Origin: Lentilactobacillus raoultii
GTDB taxonomy: Bacteria > Bacillota > Bacilli > Lactobacillales > Lactobacillaceae
Assembly: GCF_900411375.1 (NCBI RefSeq)
Contig: NZ_LS423004.1
Coordinates: forward strand, 1 to 58,351
DNA length: 58,351 nucleotides
Direction: 5' to 3'
How positions within the stretch are numbered: the stretch's first letter is position 1; each line of letters begins with the position of its first letter. Below the pieces are notes generated by a model. The model ran no database searches. It was not told the origin of the DNA and saw only the letters and a program-made list of their open reading frames with translations. The position numbers and the translations under genes are program-made. This document shows positions 49,245-57,387 of the stretch, one piece after another.

Positions 49245-49910
49245 ATGGATTTTCCAGACAAGTTTCAGTTGACACAATATCAGAATCAAAAACTTGCGAT
49301 CAAAGAAATGGTTCGGTTAGTCTATACGGCTTCCCGATTCGAAGATGATCGGGCAACGTTCCGCCAAACCGAGACGATTATTTTGGGGTCGGATGTTTAT
49401 GGTCTCTCGGCTGACGATATGAAAATTATTCGCCAGCTTCAAAGTGCGGTTGAACTAATTATTAGAAACCAAGCGCCCTTTTCGTTGAAGGTCAGTCACG
49501 CAATCAATGGATTGGTGGCCAAAGACGAATCACTTGCCTGGGGTAAATTGCGAACCGGCAAAGTTAAAATTGGTGGCACCAATTATTTACCACCAATTCC
49601 AGAGTATGATCAGGTTGTGGCCGATCTGACCAGCATCATGTCTACCGATCAGAGTGCGACTTGGAAAGCGTTAAAGGTTATGCTCTATATTATGCGGAAG
49701 CAACTCTACTGGGATGGTAACAAGCGAACAGCACTTTTGTCAGCCAACGATATTTTGATTAGAGCAGGTGCCGGATTATTAATTATTGATGATCAGCAGT
49801 TGTCGGAGTTTTATAAACTGCTTCAAAATTATTATAATAATGGTCATGATAGTGATTTAATGGTTTGGCTGTATGAGGGGTGTCTTTTAACTGACTTCAT
49901 GATTAAATAA
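49245..49910 (+). CDS. Fic-family protein with degenerate active site
   Basis: 221 residues. The Fic core motif H-x-F-x-(D/E)-G-N-(G/K)-R appears as QLYWDGNKRTALL, so the catalytic His is replaced by Gln, while the phosphate-binding DGNKR stays. The N-terminal place of the inhibitory motif (S/T)xxxE(G/N) reads ASRFEDD, lacking both the Ser/Thr and the Gly/Asn. AMP transfer in the usual way seems unlikely. The protein may be inactive, may have another reaction, or may act as a binding partner. RBS GAGGAG. Monocistronic with a terminator. Confidence 0.75.
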   Translation: MDFPDKFQLTQYQNQKLAIKEMVRLVYTASRFEDDRATFRQTETIILGSDVYGLSADDMKIIRQLQSAVELIIRNQAPFSLKVSHAINGLVAKDESLAWGKLRTGKVKIGGTNYLPPIPEYDQVVADLTSIMSTDQSATWKALKVMLYIMRKQLYWDGNKRTALLSANDILIRAGAGLLIIDDQQLSEFYKLLQNYYNNGHDSDLMVWLYEGCLLTDFMIK

Positions 49911-49937
49911 GTTGTTTAATGATAGTCGCTAATATTT

Positions 49938-49990
49938 AAAGCCTTTTTCTTTATGTGCCCTTAACGGTACGAGAGAAAAGGGCTTTTTTA
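49938..49990 (+). terminator. Terminator of the Fic gene
   Basis: AAAGCCTTTTTC (from 49938) pairs with GAAAAGGGCTTT (49976-49987), followed by TTT. Confidence 0.75.
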
Positions 49991-50136
49991 TGGAGTCATT
50001 ATATATAGATAAAGGTCTAAAAGCATTTGAATAAACCGATCATAGTTGAAGGGGAGAATACATAAGATAACCTTTTTTATATGTTGGCAAATTCAGTAAA
50101 AGCATCATAGCATTTTTTATATTTTACTAAAAATAT

Positions 50137-50194
50137 ATTTACTTTAGTAAATGAAAGCGTTAATATTATTTATATTGAAAAGTAAGCGTTATCA
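50137..50194 (+). promoter_or_regulatory. Palindrome and two cre-like sites upstream of the rhamnosidase gene
   Basis: ATTTACT/AGTAAAT form a perfect dyad at 50137-50152. TGAAAGCGTTAATA (50152-50165) and AGTAAGCGTTATCA (50181-50194) each match 13 of 14 cre positions. This suggests CcpA repression plus a specific regulator. Confidence 0.6.
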
Positions 50195-50248
50195 TTATCG
50201 CTATTAATAATTCTTTGGTTAAAAGATTTGGGAGGGGTATTAGTAATT

Positions 50249-52885
50249 ATGCAAAAAAGATTTTTGGCGATCTTCCTTGGGGTATTTTTTTCAGTTGTTG
50301 GGTTAATATCAATAAATGTTCAGGCATCTGCAGAGTCAAGTGTCTCAACATTTCAGCAAACGTTAAATTTAATGACGCACCCCTATGGGATTGATCAGCA
50401 AAGTAATCCGTCATTTTCTTGGGCAATGTCTGATTCAATTAATGGTAGTCAACAAACTGCTTATGAGATCCAGATAATGAAAGGAAATCCAAAGACAAAT
50501 CCAGTGATTGATACTGGCTGGGTAAATGCCAGTCTCTCTAATGGTGTGCATATTAAGAAGATTAATCGGCTTAGCAATAATCAACTATATTATTGGCAGG
50601 TCAGGGTTAAAGATAATCACGGACAAGCTAGCCAGTTTTCAACGCCTCAGGCATTTACAACTAAGACCAGTTGGCAATCAACTAACATGATTTGGGCACT
50701 CAAAAAGGGGACAAAGGTACCGGCTGATTTCATCTTTGCAAGAAAAGCGATTGATATTAAGGATCCTCAAAAAATTCAAAAAGCGATTGTCAGCGTCACT
50801 GGTAGGAGCAATACAACCAGCCGTCAATTTATTGATTCATACTTCGTTAATAATCACTTTGTAGGCGAGGGACCAGCCAGAAATAATCAAAAAACTTATT
50901 ATTATAATAATTACGATATCACTAAGTATTTACGAGCTGGCCGAAATATGCTTGGAGCAATCAATTATGCTAATGAGGATCAAGGATTCCTGAGCCAGTT
51001 AACTATTTATTATAAGGATGGTACCAAAAAGATATTAGCTAATAGTGGACAACCCCATTCAGGATGGCAAGTAATGGACGGCACCAAAGCGTTTGGCGAG
51101 AATGATTTGATGAATTTGGGCACTTTCTATTACAAAGCGGCAGCTGAAAACTTGAATCAAAAATACTTTCCTGTGAACTGGAATAAACCAACCGTTAAGA
51201 CTAATCAACGAGGCTGGACAACACCGTTTAATGATGGGCAATTTTTGGGGCCTGATCAGTCACTTGTTTCATATCCATCTGAAAACGTTAAACGTCATGT
51301 ACTCAAACCAACTTCAGTGATTAAAAAAGGTAACGGTCATTACTTAATTGATTTTGGGAGAGAGATTATTGGTAGTTTTGGCCTGAAAAATCTTAGAATG
51401 CCCCATGCTAGTGAAATGGAGATCCGGTATGGCGAGGAGTTAGCCAAGGGAGCCGTTAAGTATCCAATGAGAACAACTAACAACTATGATGAATACTGGA
51501 CGTTAAAAAGCGGTAATCAAACATTAGCTAATACGGACTTATTAACATATCGATATGTTGAGATTTCAAATTGTCCAGCTGATTTAACAAAAAATAATGT
51601 AGAAGGTTTAGCGCTTCGACAACCATTTGACGATCAAGCGGCGTCATTTGAATCAAGTGATAGTCGGCTTAATCAGCTCTATGGTCTTTCCAAATATACC
51701 ATTAAGGCTACAAATCAAGATCTAATGGTTGATTCTCAATCTCGCGAACGTGGGGTCTATGAAGGTGATACGTTAATTAATTCACTTGCATCATATGCAG
51801 TTGAGAGCCAATATTCGATGCCAAGATTTAGTACACTTTGGGGCATTAATAATCCGACTTGGCCAGCAGAATATGGATTCTTCTCCGTAATGAATGCTTG
51901 GAACGATTATCAATACACGGGTGACAAGTCTTTATTAATTCAAGTGTATGAACAATTGAAAAAAGGCCGAAACAATTTGTTCATGAATCAAATTGATGCT
52001 AATGGGTTGATTAAAAATGATAATACAACTTCCAGTACGATGAACGCTGTGCTGATGGATTGGCCACAATCGGAAAGAGACGATTATGTATTTGGTGATT
52101 ATGATACAGTATTTAATGCGATTGGCTATGGGGCCTATAGTGACATGGCCAAAATAGCTCACGTACTTGGTAAGACCAAGGATCAGGAACAATATAGTTC
52201 ACTCGCTGAAAATGTAAAGCAAGGGATGATGAAGGTACTTTATAACAGTAAGAGTGGTGAATTTAGAGACTCAGAGAATACCGATCATGCATCCGAACAT
52301 GCTCAGGCTTTCCCTTTGGCCTTTGGGATTGTTGATAATTCTGATATAACGCATAAATTGACGCAAGTAATTGACAATCGAGGGGATGAGTTTCACACAA
52401 GTATTTTTGATGCATACTTTGTTTTGAAAGGGCTTTATGAAGGGAATAATAGTGATCAAGCGGTTAAACTACTAAACTCAAATGGCTTGCGAAGTTGGGG
52501 ACATGTTTTGAACGACCTTCATGCGACAATCACACCGGAAGCTTGGGACCCCTCACTTAAACCTAACATGACATTTTCACATCCTTGGGGATCTGCACCA
52601 ATAACTCAAATTGTTAGTGGCATGTTTGGCATTAAACCACTAAAACCTGGATTCAAAGAATTTCAGATTAAACTGCAACCGGGAACAGTTAGCCGTGCAG
52701 CAATTAAAGTGCCAACTATTAAGGGCACAATTTTGGTTGCGTATCAGAAGACTGGTTCGAAATTGTCGGTTAAGGTCACAGTTCCTGCTAATACGCACGC
52801 TATCGTTTACTTGCCAACTATGGGCAGCAGTGTTTCTTACACTAAAATAGAGTTAACTTCAGGAAACCATGATTTATCAAATTAG
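50249..52885 (+). CDS. Secreted GH78 alpha-L-rhamnosidase
   Basis: Removes terminal L-rhamnose from plant glycosides or polysaccharides outside the cell. 878 residues: signal peptide (QKRFLAIFLGVFFSVVGLI, cleavage near QASA/E), an N-terminal fibronectin-like region with NPSFSWAMSDSINGSQQTAYEIQI, beta domains, an (alpha/alpha)6 barrel and a C-terminal beta domain. The general acid region is DSQSRERGVYEGD, and the second conserved Glu is TPEAWDPS followed by SHPWGSAP. No wall anchor is visible. Secretion is unusual, since many LAB rhamnosidases are cytoplasmic. Start ATG 50249 follows GGGAGGGG. The gene looks more AT-rich than its neighbours, perhaps acquired. Product rhamnose could feed rhaA at 5.4 kb. 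Confidence 0.92.
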   Translation: MQKRFLAIFLGVFFSVVGLISINVQASAESSVSTFQQTLNLMTHPYGIDQQSNPSFSWAMSDSINGSQQTAYEIQIMKGNPKTNPVIDTGWVNASLSNGVHIKKINRLSNNQLYYWQVRVKDNHGQASQFSTPQAFTTKTSWQSTNMIWALKKGTKVPADFIFARKAIDIKDPQKIQKAIVSVTGRSNTTSRQFIDSYFVNNHFVGEGPARNNQKTYYYNNYDITKYLRAGRNMLGAINYANEDQGFLSQLTIYYKDGTKKILANSGQPHSGWQVMDGTKAFGENDLMNLGTFYYKAAAENLNQKYFPVNWNKPTVKTNQRGWTTPFNDGQFLGPDQSLVSYPSENVKRHVLKPTSVIKKGNGHYLIDFGREIIGSFGLKNLRMPHASEMEIRYGEELAKGAVKYPMRTTNNYDEYWTLKSGNQTLANTDLLTYRYVEISNCPADLTKNNVEGLALRQPFDDQAASFESSDSRLNQLYGLSKYTIKATNQDLMVDSQSRERGVYEGDTLINSLASYAVESQYSMPRFSTLWGINNPTWPAEYGFFSVMNAWNDYQYTGDKSLLIQVYEQLKKGRNNLFMNQIDANGLIKNDNTTSSTMNAVLMDWPQSERDDYVFGDYDTVFNAIGYGAYSDMAKIAHVLGKTKDQEQYSSLAENVKQGMMKVLYNSKSGEFRDSENTDHASEHAQAFPLAFGIVDNSDITHKLTQVIDNRGDEFHTSIFDAYFVLKGLYEGNNSDQAVKLLNSNGLRSWGHVLNDLHATITPEAWDPSLKPNMTFSHPWGSAPITQIVSGMFGIKPLKPGFKEFQIKLQPGTVSRAAIKVPTIKGTILVAYQKTGSKLSVKVTVPANTHAIVYLPTMGSSVSYTKIELTSGNHDLSN

Positions 52886-52924
52886 GTTTTACAGTGTTTA
52901 GTGAAAGTTAAATATGATTAATAC

Positions 52925-52966
52925 GATATCCGGACAGTTGCTACCGTGCGTGCCTGGATATCTTTG
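52925..52966 (+). terminator. Hairpin after the rhamnosidase gene
   Basis: GATATCC (52925-52931) pairs with GGATATC (52955-52961), then TTTG. Weak T-run. Confidence 0.5.
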
Positions 52967-53030
52967 ACTATCATTGTGAATGACTCTAGGGATGCTTAAA
53001 CTTTAGAAAAAATTTCTTGGTCATCGATCT

Positions 53031-53084
53031 TTTACGTAACCTTTACATCAAATTTACAGGATTGTCGCATTCCAGGACTATGTT
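53031..53084 (+). promoter_or_regulatory. PhoP/OmpR-type promoter with the same geometry as the sRNA promoters
   Basis: TTTACG (53031-53036), TAACC, TTTACA (53042-53047), TCAAA, TTTACA (53053-53058), a degenerate fourth box (53064-53069), 9 nt, -10 TATGTT (53079-53084). First box to -10 is 48 bp, the same as in the three sRNA promoters at 19.6-20.3 kb. Confidence 0.65.
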
Positions 53085-53117
53085 AAAGGTGAGGATAGTG
53101 TGAAGGAGGAATCCGAC

Positions 53118-53453
53118 ATGGCCAGAAAGTTGTTGTTCTTTTTAACAGTTGGATTAATGTTAGCGGCAGGGCTGATCACAACCCCGTCACATGCCAGTGG
53201 GTTGCCCGGCTATTATTCCTCGTATTGGTATCGACCACGGACGGTTCACGTGAAGTATCCTGTGAAGGTTTATCAAATGAATCCCGAAAATTTACGAGTT
53301 AAACAAAAAATGGTTCTTTTGGAAAATTCTAAAATTCAAGTTGAAAATACCACAACGTGGGGATGGGTGGTGAAAGCCCCTTACCTGCAGCGATCCTCAA
53401 ATACGATCTGGGTTGTTAAAGGGATCTATCATCAAGGTTGGATGAAGTGGTAA
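53118..53453 (+). CDS. Small secreted protein, function unknown
   Basis: 111 residues. Signal peptide MARKLLFFLTVGLMLAAGLI with cleavage near SHA/S, then a Tyr/Trp- and Lys/Arg-rich mature part of about 80 residues (YYSSYWYRPRTVHVKYPVKVY). A strong AAGGAGG precedes ATG 53118. Similar small exported lactobacillar proteins are uncharacterised. Promoter architecture ties it to the same regulator as the tandem sRNAs. Confidence 0.72.
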   Translation: MARKLLFFLTVGLMLAAGLITTPSHASGLPGYYSSYWYRPRTVHVKYPVKVYQMNPENLRVKQKMVLLENSKIQVENTTTWGWVVKAPYLQRSSNTIWVVKGIYHQGWMKW

Positions 53454-53507
53454 GAAATTCTTTCTAAAAAACAATCAGTTAAAAATTTGTATTTAAGGCG
53501 GCAATAA

Positions 53508-53551
53508 AAAATGAAGCCGGAGAATTTAGTTTCTCGGCTTCATTTTTTTAG
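53508..53551. terminator. Bidirectional terminator
   Basis: AAAATGAAGCCG (from 53508) pairs with CGGCTTCATTTT (about 53536-53547), followed by TTT, between convergent genes. Confidence 0.85.
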
Positions 53552-53552
53552 C

Positions 53553-53888
53553 TTATTCAATAATATCAAGTGGGCCGTGGTCGTCAACGTGACCGTCATG
53601 AACGTGTTGAAGTCGGTCGTTTACCAGGTAGTCCATATGATCACCATGAGGAATTTGTTGGTGCCCACAGTATTCGTTATGGAGTTCACCCTTTACTGGT
53701 GCCTCAGTATCGGGATTTTGACTGGTAACTTCGATCTTACATTCGTCCCAATGATCTTCATGTTTGTGATGAAGATGGCCATTTGGTTCAACGTAATCGA
53801 TATGGCCTTCGTGTAAAATCTTAGTGTGGCCACATGCGAGACTATGAGTATGGTTTGAGTTTACTTCTGCTTTTGGATCGTTTGCCAT
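53553..53888 (-). CDS. His-rich, probably metal-binding protein (copy 1)
   Basis: 111 residues with about 24 His. Two internal repeats each have the form CGHxxIxHxGHxDYV...LxHxHxxHxDxH: HTHSLACGHTKILHEGHIDY and EYCGHQQIPHGDHMDYL. Paired His and Cys suggest binding of zinc, nickel, copper or a similar metal, probably as a cytoplasmic buffer (no signal peptide). It is about 70% identical by eye to the product at 54364 and lies downstream of an ArsR-type regulator. RBS AGGAGG is ideal, and an operator-like site lies at 53932. Confidence 0.8.
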   Translation of the reverse strand: MANDPKAEVNSNHTHSLACGHTKILHEGHIDYVEPNGHLHHKHEDHWDECKIEVTSQNPDTEAPVKGELHNEYCGHQQIPHGDHMDYLVNDRLQHVHDGHVDDHGPLDIIE

Positions 53889-53931
53889 TGAAAGGACCTC
53901 CTTGAATGCTTCTGTAACTGTTTACATTTAT

Positions 53932-53952
53932 ATATAAACATATTTTGATATG
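53932..53952 (-). promoter_or_regulatory. Shared ArsR-type operator, copy 1
   Basis: ATATAAACATATTTTGATAT begins the 21-bp site, which agrees with 18 of 21 bases of the site at 54769-54789. The TGTTTA/TAAACA dyad spans 53919-53940. It precedes the first His-rich gene. Confidence 0.6.
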
Positions 53953-53973
53953 AAGTGCAACTAATTCGCCTGC

Positions 53974-54258
53974 TTATTTTTCTTGGACATGATTCCGGAG
54001 GTTGTCTAGTAGTGCTTTGACGTGCTGGTCCTTAAGAGAATAAAAATGTTCTTTGCCAGCCTGATCCCTGGTAATTAATTGAGCGTCTTCCAAGATCCTA
54101 AGATGACGTGAAACGGCCGGCTGGGAAACCTCAACCTGATCCACTAGCTGTGTCACATTGCTTTTGCCATTTTCCATTAAGTAGTATAGGAGTTGCAATC
54201 GAACCGGGTGATTAAGTGCTCTGGTCATGACAAATAAACGACGATAGAGAGTAACCAT
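53974..54258 (-). CDS. ArsR-family metalloregulator
   Basis: 95-residue winged-helix repressor. The DNA-binding part is NVTQLVDQVEVSQPAVSRHLRILEDAQLITRDQAGKEHFYSL, exactly in the ArsR/SmtB style. Metal ligands are not obvious: there is no ELCVCDL motif, while C-terminal His residues (QHVKALLDNLRNHVQ) might form an alpha5-type site. It sits between the two His-rich genes, each with the same upstream site, so it probably represses both until metal binds. ATG 54258 follows GGAGGTCACTTAAT. Confidence 0.88.
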   Translation of the reverse strand: MVTLYRRLFVMTRALNHPVRLQLLYYLMENGKSNVTQLVDQVEVSQPAVSRHLRILEDAQLITRDQAGKEHFYSLKDQHVKALLDNLRNHVQEK

Positions 54259-54363
54259 ATTAAGTGACCTCCAATCTTTAAGTTGATCAAGGTAAAACAA
54301 TGGCTGATAACCGACATCAAAGAAGCAGTTATCAGCCAAAGCTATCACTTTATTATAATCGTT

Positions 54364-54717
54364 TTAGTTAACCACATCAACCGGCCCATGGTCGTCAACG
54401 TGATCACCATGAACGTGTTGCAAACGACCGTTAACTAAATAGTCGTAGTGGTCGCCGTGTGGAATGCGTTCGTGACCGCAATATTGGTTGTGTAATTCAC
54501 CCTCGACATGGTTTTCAGCGTCGGGATTCTTGTCAGATACTTCAATCTTGCATTCATCCCAATGATCGCCGTGCTTGTGATGTAGATGACCATTTGCCTC
54601 TACGTAATCAATGTGACCATTATGAAGAATCTTGGTGTGGCCACAAGCCAAGCTGTGTGTGTGATTTGGATTTAATTCTTTTGGATCCACTTTAGGATCA
54701 ACATTTGAATCTGCCAT
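54364..54717 (-). CDS. His-rich, probably metal-binding protein (copy 2)
   Basis: 117 residues from ATG 54717 (RBS AGGAGGATG upstream). The same double repeat as copy 1: LACGHTKILHNGHIDYVEAN and YCGHERIPHGDHYDYLVNGR, with HxH and DHWDE motifs. Probably a zinc- or other metal-storage protein made under ArsR control. The two copies flank the regulator, which points to tandem duplication. No membrane segment. Confidence 0.8.
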   Translation of the reverse strand: MADSNVDPKVDPKELNPNHTHSLACGHTKILHNGHIDYVEANGHLHHKHGDHWDECKIEVSDKNPDAENHVEGELHNQYCGHERIPHGDHYDYLVNGRLQHVHGDHVDDHGPVDVVN

Positions 54718-54766
54718 CGAAATCATCCTCCTATACTTTAAAAGATAACCATTTGAGGTTCCACCT

Positions 54767-54790
54767 ACATATAAACACATTTATATATGT
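54767..54790 (-). promoter_or_regulatory. Shared ArsR-type operator, copy 2
   Basis: ACATATA (54767-54773) and TATATGT (54784-54790) form a perfect dyad. Site 54769-54789 is nearly identical to 53932-53952. It lies ~50 bp before the second His-rich gene and about 180 bp before the divergent exporter gene. Confidence 0.6.
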
Positions 54791-54966
54791 GATGCAAAAA
54801 TATTAACGATTAATTTGGTTTAGCAGTAAATTAGGAAGTCACTATTTTCAAATTTTTGTCGAGTTGGTGTTATAAATGTATTGATACATCATGGAAATGA
54901 AATTAAAAATTAAAAAATCAACAGCTTTTGATCAATTTCAATTAATTTGCTAAGGGGGAGTTAACA

Positions 54967-56415
54967 ATGGCTGATAGTCGGGGGAAAAATCTATCGATCA
55001 TTGGCGTTTTGGGAATGTTCTCGTTTTTGACATCATTATCAGGCTCCAGTACCAACCTGGCTATTCCCAAAATTGCGATTTCAATGGACATTTCAAGTAG
55101 TGCCGCCACTTGGATTGTCCAAATCGGGTTGATTACGACGGCAATTTTGCTGGTCATGTTTGGCCACATTGGTGATATCTTATCTAAAAATGCTGTTTTT
55201 TTGGCCGGTGGTGTGGCCTTTTTAATCGGTTCAACCATCACCGGCTTTGCGCCCGATTTCATTGTTATCTTAATTGGCCGGGTGATTCAAGCGGTTGGCT
55301 CGGCCATGATCATGGCTAACTCAATGGGCATTGTCACACAATACTTTCCGGATAATCGACGGGCCGAAGCGCTGGCGATGATTTCAATGTTCATTTCGGT
55401 CGGGTCAATTTCCGGACCGGGGATTGGTGGTTTCATTATTTCGGCTGCCAGTTGGCGGTGGATTTATTGGATCAACATTCCGCTGGGGATCTTGGTACTT
55501 TGGCTGGGCTTTAAATTTTTGCCAATTCCAAAGGAAACCTGGCACCACGTCCGAGCCGTTACGAAAGGTGCTAATTGGACCGGGCAAAATTTATTTACAA
55601 TTGGGATTATCCTGTTCTTCTTGAGTGGCTCGTTCTTTCAAAGTGGTCGGGATCACCTGCTGATGGGGCTGGTCTTTTTCCTGATTGGTAGTGCTATTAC
55701 CGTCTATTCGTTTATTCAAGATGACAAAGCCAATCTACCATGGATTGCACCGGAAATCTTACGAAATCGTGGCTTTATGACGTCCATTTTAGCTTTGAGT
55801 TTAGTCATGCTGGTTAACGCCATTTCTAATATTTTATTGCCATTTTATCTTCAAAGCTACAATGGGATGAGCCCCTTTACCAGTGGCTTGGTCATTATGC
55901 TTCAATCAATTATGATGCTGGTAACGACACCATTTGCCGGCTTCTTAGCTGACCGGGTCAATCGGGAACTAATGACGGTTGTCGGCTTGGCTGTCCTGAT
56001 GTTCTCTCAGGTGGGTTATGCGTTTTTCCCGAATCATTTAGATATGTTGAAAATCGTACCGCCCATTATTTTAAACGGGATGGGGATGGCCACTTTCCTA
56101 TCACCGAATAATGCATTGACAATGGGCATGGTTGATAAAAAGTTTGCCGGTATTGCCGGTTCGTTTAACTCCTTTGCCAGGACCCTAGGGATGACAGTTG
56201 GGATCAGTTTTGCTTCCTCTACGTTATTCTTCCAGCTGCCGGGTGTTACTCGAATTACGCCAGCAGTTGGCGATAAATTTGTCCAAGCATTCTATAATGT
56301 ATTCTGGATTGCAACAGCCATTTCCGGTTTAGCTTTGGTAATTGTACTGGTTAGATATTTAAAATCAAGAAAAGTGGCTGTTCAAAAAGATTCAGGGACC
56401 AAAGAATCTGCCTAA
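54967..56415 (+). CDS. DHA2-type MFS drug exporter
   Basis: 482 residues with about fourteen membrane helices. Motifs: GHIGDILSKNAVFLAGG (loop 2-3), GRVIQAVGSAMIMANSMGIV and GPGIGGFIISAASWRWIYWINIPLG (motif C and the WRWIFWINxP signature of the 14-TMS QacA/EmrB group). Proton-driven export of toxic organic compounds. RBS AAGGGGGAG. It diverges from the His-rich operon and may share its control region, but its substrate is unknown. Confidence 0.92.
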   Translation: MADSRGKNLSIIGVLGMFSFLTSLSGSSTNLAIPKIAISMDISSSAATWIVQIGLITTAILLVMFGHIGDILSKNAVFLAGGVAFLIGSTITGFAPDFIVILIGRVIQAVGSAMIMANSMGIVTQYFPDNRRAEALAMISMFISVGSISGPGIGGFIISAASWRWIYWINIPLGILVLWLGFKFLPIPKETWHHVRAVTKGANWTGQNLFTIGIILFFLSGSFFQSGRDHLLMGLVFFLIGSAITVYSFIQDDKANLPWIAPEILRNRGFMTSILALSLVMLVNAISNILLPFYLQSYNGMSPFTSGLVIMLQSIMMLVTTPFAGFLADRVNRELMTVVGLAVLMFSQVGYAFFPNHLDMLKIVPPIILNGMGMATFLSPNNALTMGMVDKKFAGIAGSFNSFARTLGMTVGISFASSTLFFQLPGVTRITPAVGDKFVQAFYNVFWIATAISGLALVIVLVRYLKSRKVAVQKDSGTKESA

Positions 56416-56434
56416 GAGTGGTCATGGATAACAA

Positions 56435-56484
56435 GCGCCCCACCAATTCGATAGTTGAACCTATCGATTTGGTGGGGCGCTTTT
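56435..56484 (+). terminator. Terminator of the MFS exporter gene
   Basis: GCGCCCCACCA (56435-56445) pairs with TGGTGGGGCGC (56470-56480), followed by TTTT. Very stable. Confidence 0.92.
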
Positions 56485-56488
56485 ATGT

Positions 56489-56627
56489 AAAAAAAGCAAC
56501 CGGCCCATGTCAGCCAACTGCTTTGGCGTGCAGTATTTTCATTTACCGTCCCGCTGCACTCGAAGACTTACGAAATATAAAATGACTGATACCTATTGGA
56601 GTACCATTCATGATGGTTACTCAACTA
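56489..56627 (-). ncRNA. Candidate small RNA, minus strand, about 139 nt
   Basis: It starts about 7 nt after a near-consensus promoter (TTGAAT-N17-TATACT) and ends at an intrinsic terminator (AGCAGTTGGC with GCCGGTTGCT, 10 pairs including 3 G-U, then TTTTTTT at 56495-56489). Stem-loops inside: GAGTA(A)CCAT/ATGGTACTC and GTGCAG/CTGCAC. A 22-codon frame lacks an RBS. Confidence 0.6.
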
Positions 56628-56633
56628 TCTACG

Positions 56634-56662
56634 AGTATACGAGAAAAAAATAATAAATTCAA
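56634..56662 (-). promoter_or_regulatory. Promoter of the 56.5 kb small RNA
   Basis: TTGAAT (56662-56657) and TATACT (56639-56634) on the minus strand with exactly 17 bp between. Confidence 0.7.
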
Positions 56663-56723
56663 CCAATTTTTAGGATTTTTCCCTATAGGTCGGGGTAAAC
56701 CGCGTTATTTTAACGATGAAAAC

Positions 56724-56814
56724 TTAGAATCATTCTCAACAAATAATTAGAACTATTTTCATTTTTCTTATCATATTGACATTTTTTAAGTTTACATCTA
56801 TGATTTGATTATCA
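56724..56814 (+). promoter_or_regulatory. feoAB promoter with Fur-like boxes
   Basis: TTGACA (56776-56781), 17 bp, TATGAT (56799-56804). TTAGAAT-C-ATTCTCA (56724-56738) resembles the Fur 7-1-7 box, and TGATTTGATTATCA (56801-56814) overlaps the -10 region and has a TGAT/ATCA dyad. Iron repression of feoAB fits. Confidence 0.55.
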
Positions 56815-56909
56815 TATATGCCATGTTAATGTATTTTAGGCCAATAAAATTGAAGTTTATTACATATTTAAATATTCCAAAAGTATAAAATCGAAAGAAG
56901 TGACTGGCA

Positions 56910-57383
56910 ATGGAAGCTTTATCTGAAACCAAACATCGTGGTGAATACATTATTATGAACGTTTTGGGAGATCGGGCAATTGTCCGACGTTTATCTGAAA
57001 TGGGAATGATTTCCGGTAAAAAGGTAACGGTCATTTCACTTTCAACGGATTCAAGTGGCATGATGATTTACTTTCAAGGGCAGCGCTTGGCAATCAGTTT
57101 GGATATTGCGGAACGCATTGTCGTCCGGGACGTCAAGGAGCAGGCAGGGGATAAATTACGATCGTTATCTGATTTAAAGATTGGCAAAACCGGCATTGTT
57201 CGAAAGATGGTCGGTGATCGTGCTCTGCGTCGCCGATTATTGGACATGGGTTTAACTAATAATACGGTCATTAAGGTTAATCAGATCGCGCCATTGGGTG
57301 ATCCAATTGAATTAATGGTCCGCGGCTATAAATTGAGTTTGCGGAAACGGGATGCAAGTTGTGTGTTGATTGAGGAGGTCTAG
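56910..57383 (+). CDS. feoA: Duplicated FeoA-domain protein
   Basis: 157 residues made of two consecutive FeoA (SH3-like) domains: 1-80 with [26 protein letters not shown], and 85-157 with [27 protein letters not shown] and [13 protein letters not shown]. Single FeoA proteins are about 75-80 residues, so this is a tandem fusion. FeoA supports ferrous-iron uptake by FeoB, encoded 4 bp downstream. RBS AGAAGTG before ATG 56910. Confidence 0.9.
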   Translation: MEALSETKHRGEYIIMNVLGDRAIVRRLSEMGMISGKKVTVISLSTDSSGMMIYFQGQRLAISLDIAERIVVRDVKEQAGDKLRSLSDLKIGKTGIVRKMVGDRALRRRLLDMGLTNNTVIKVNQIAPLGDPIELMVRGYKLSLRKRDASCVLIEEV

Positions 57384-57387
57384 GCTC

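Noticed and set aside
54459-54695. 78-codon plus-strand ORF across the second His-rich gene
   Set aside because: Shadow frame: His codons read backwards; no RBS and no independent support.
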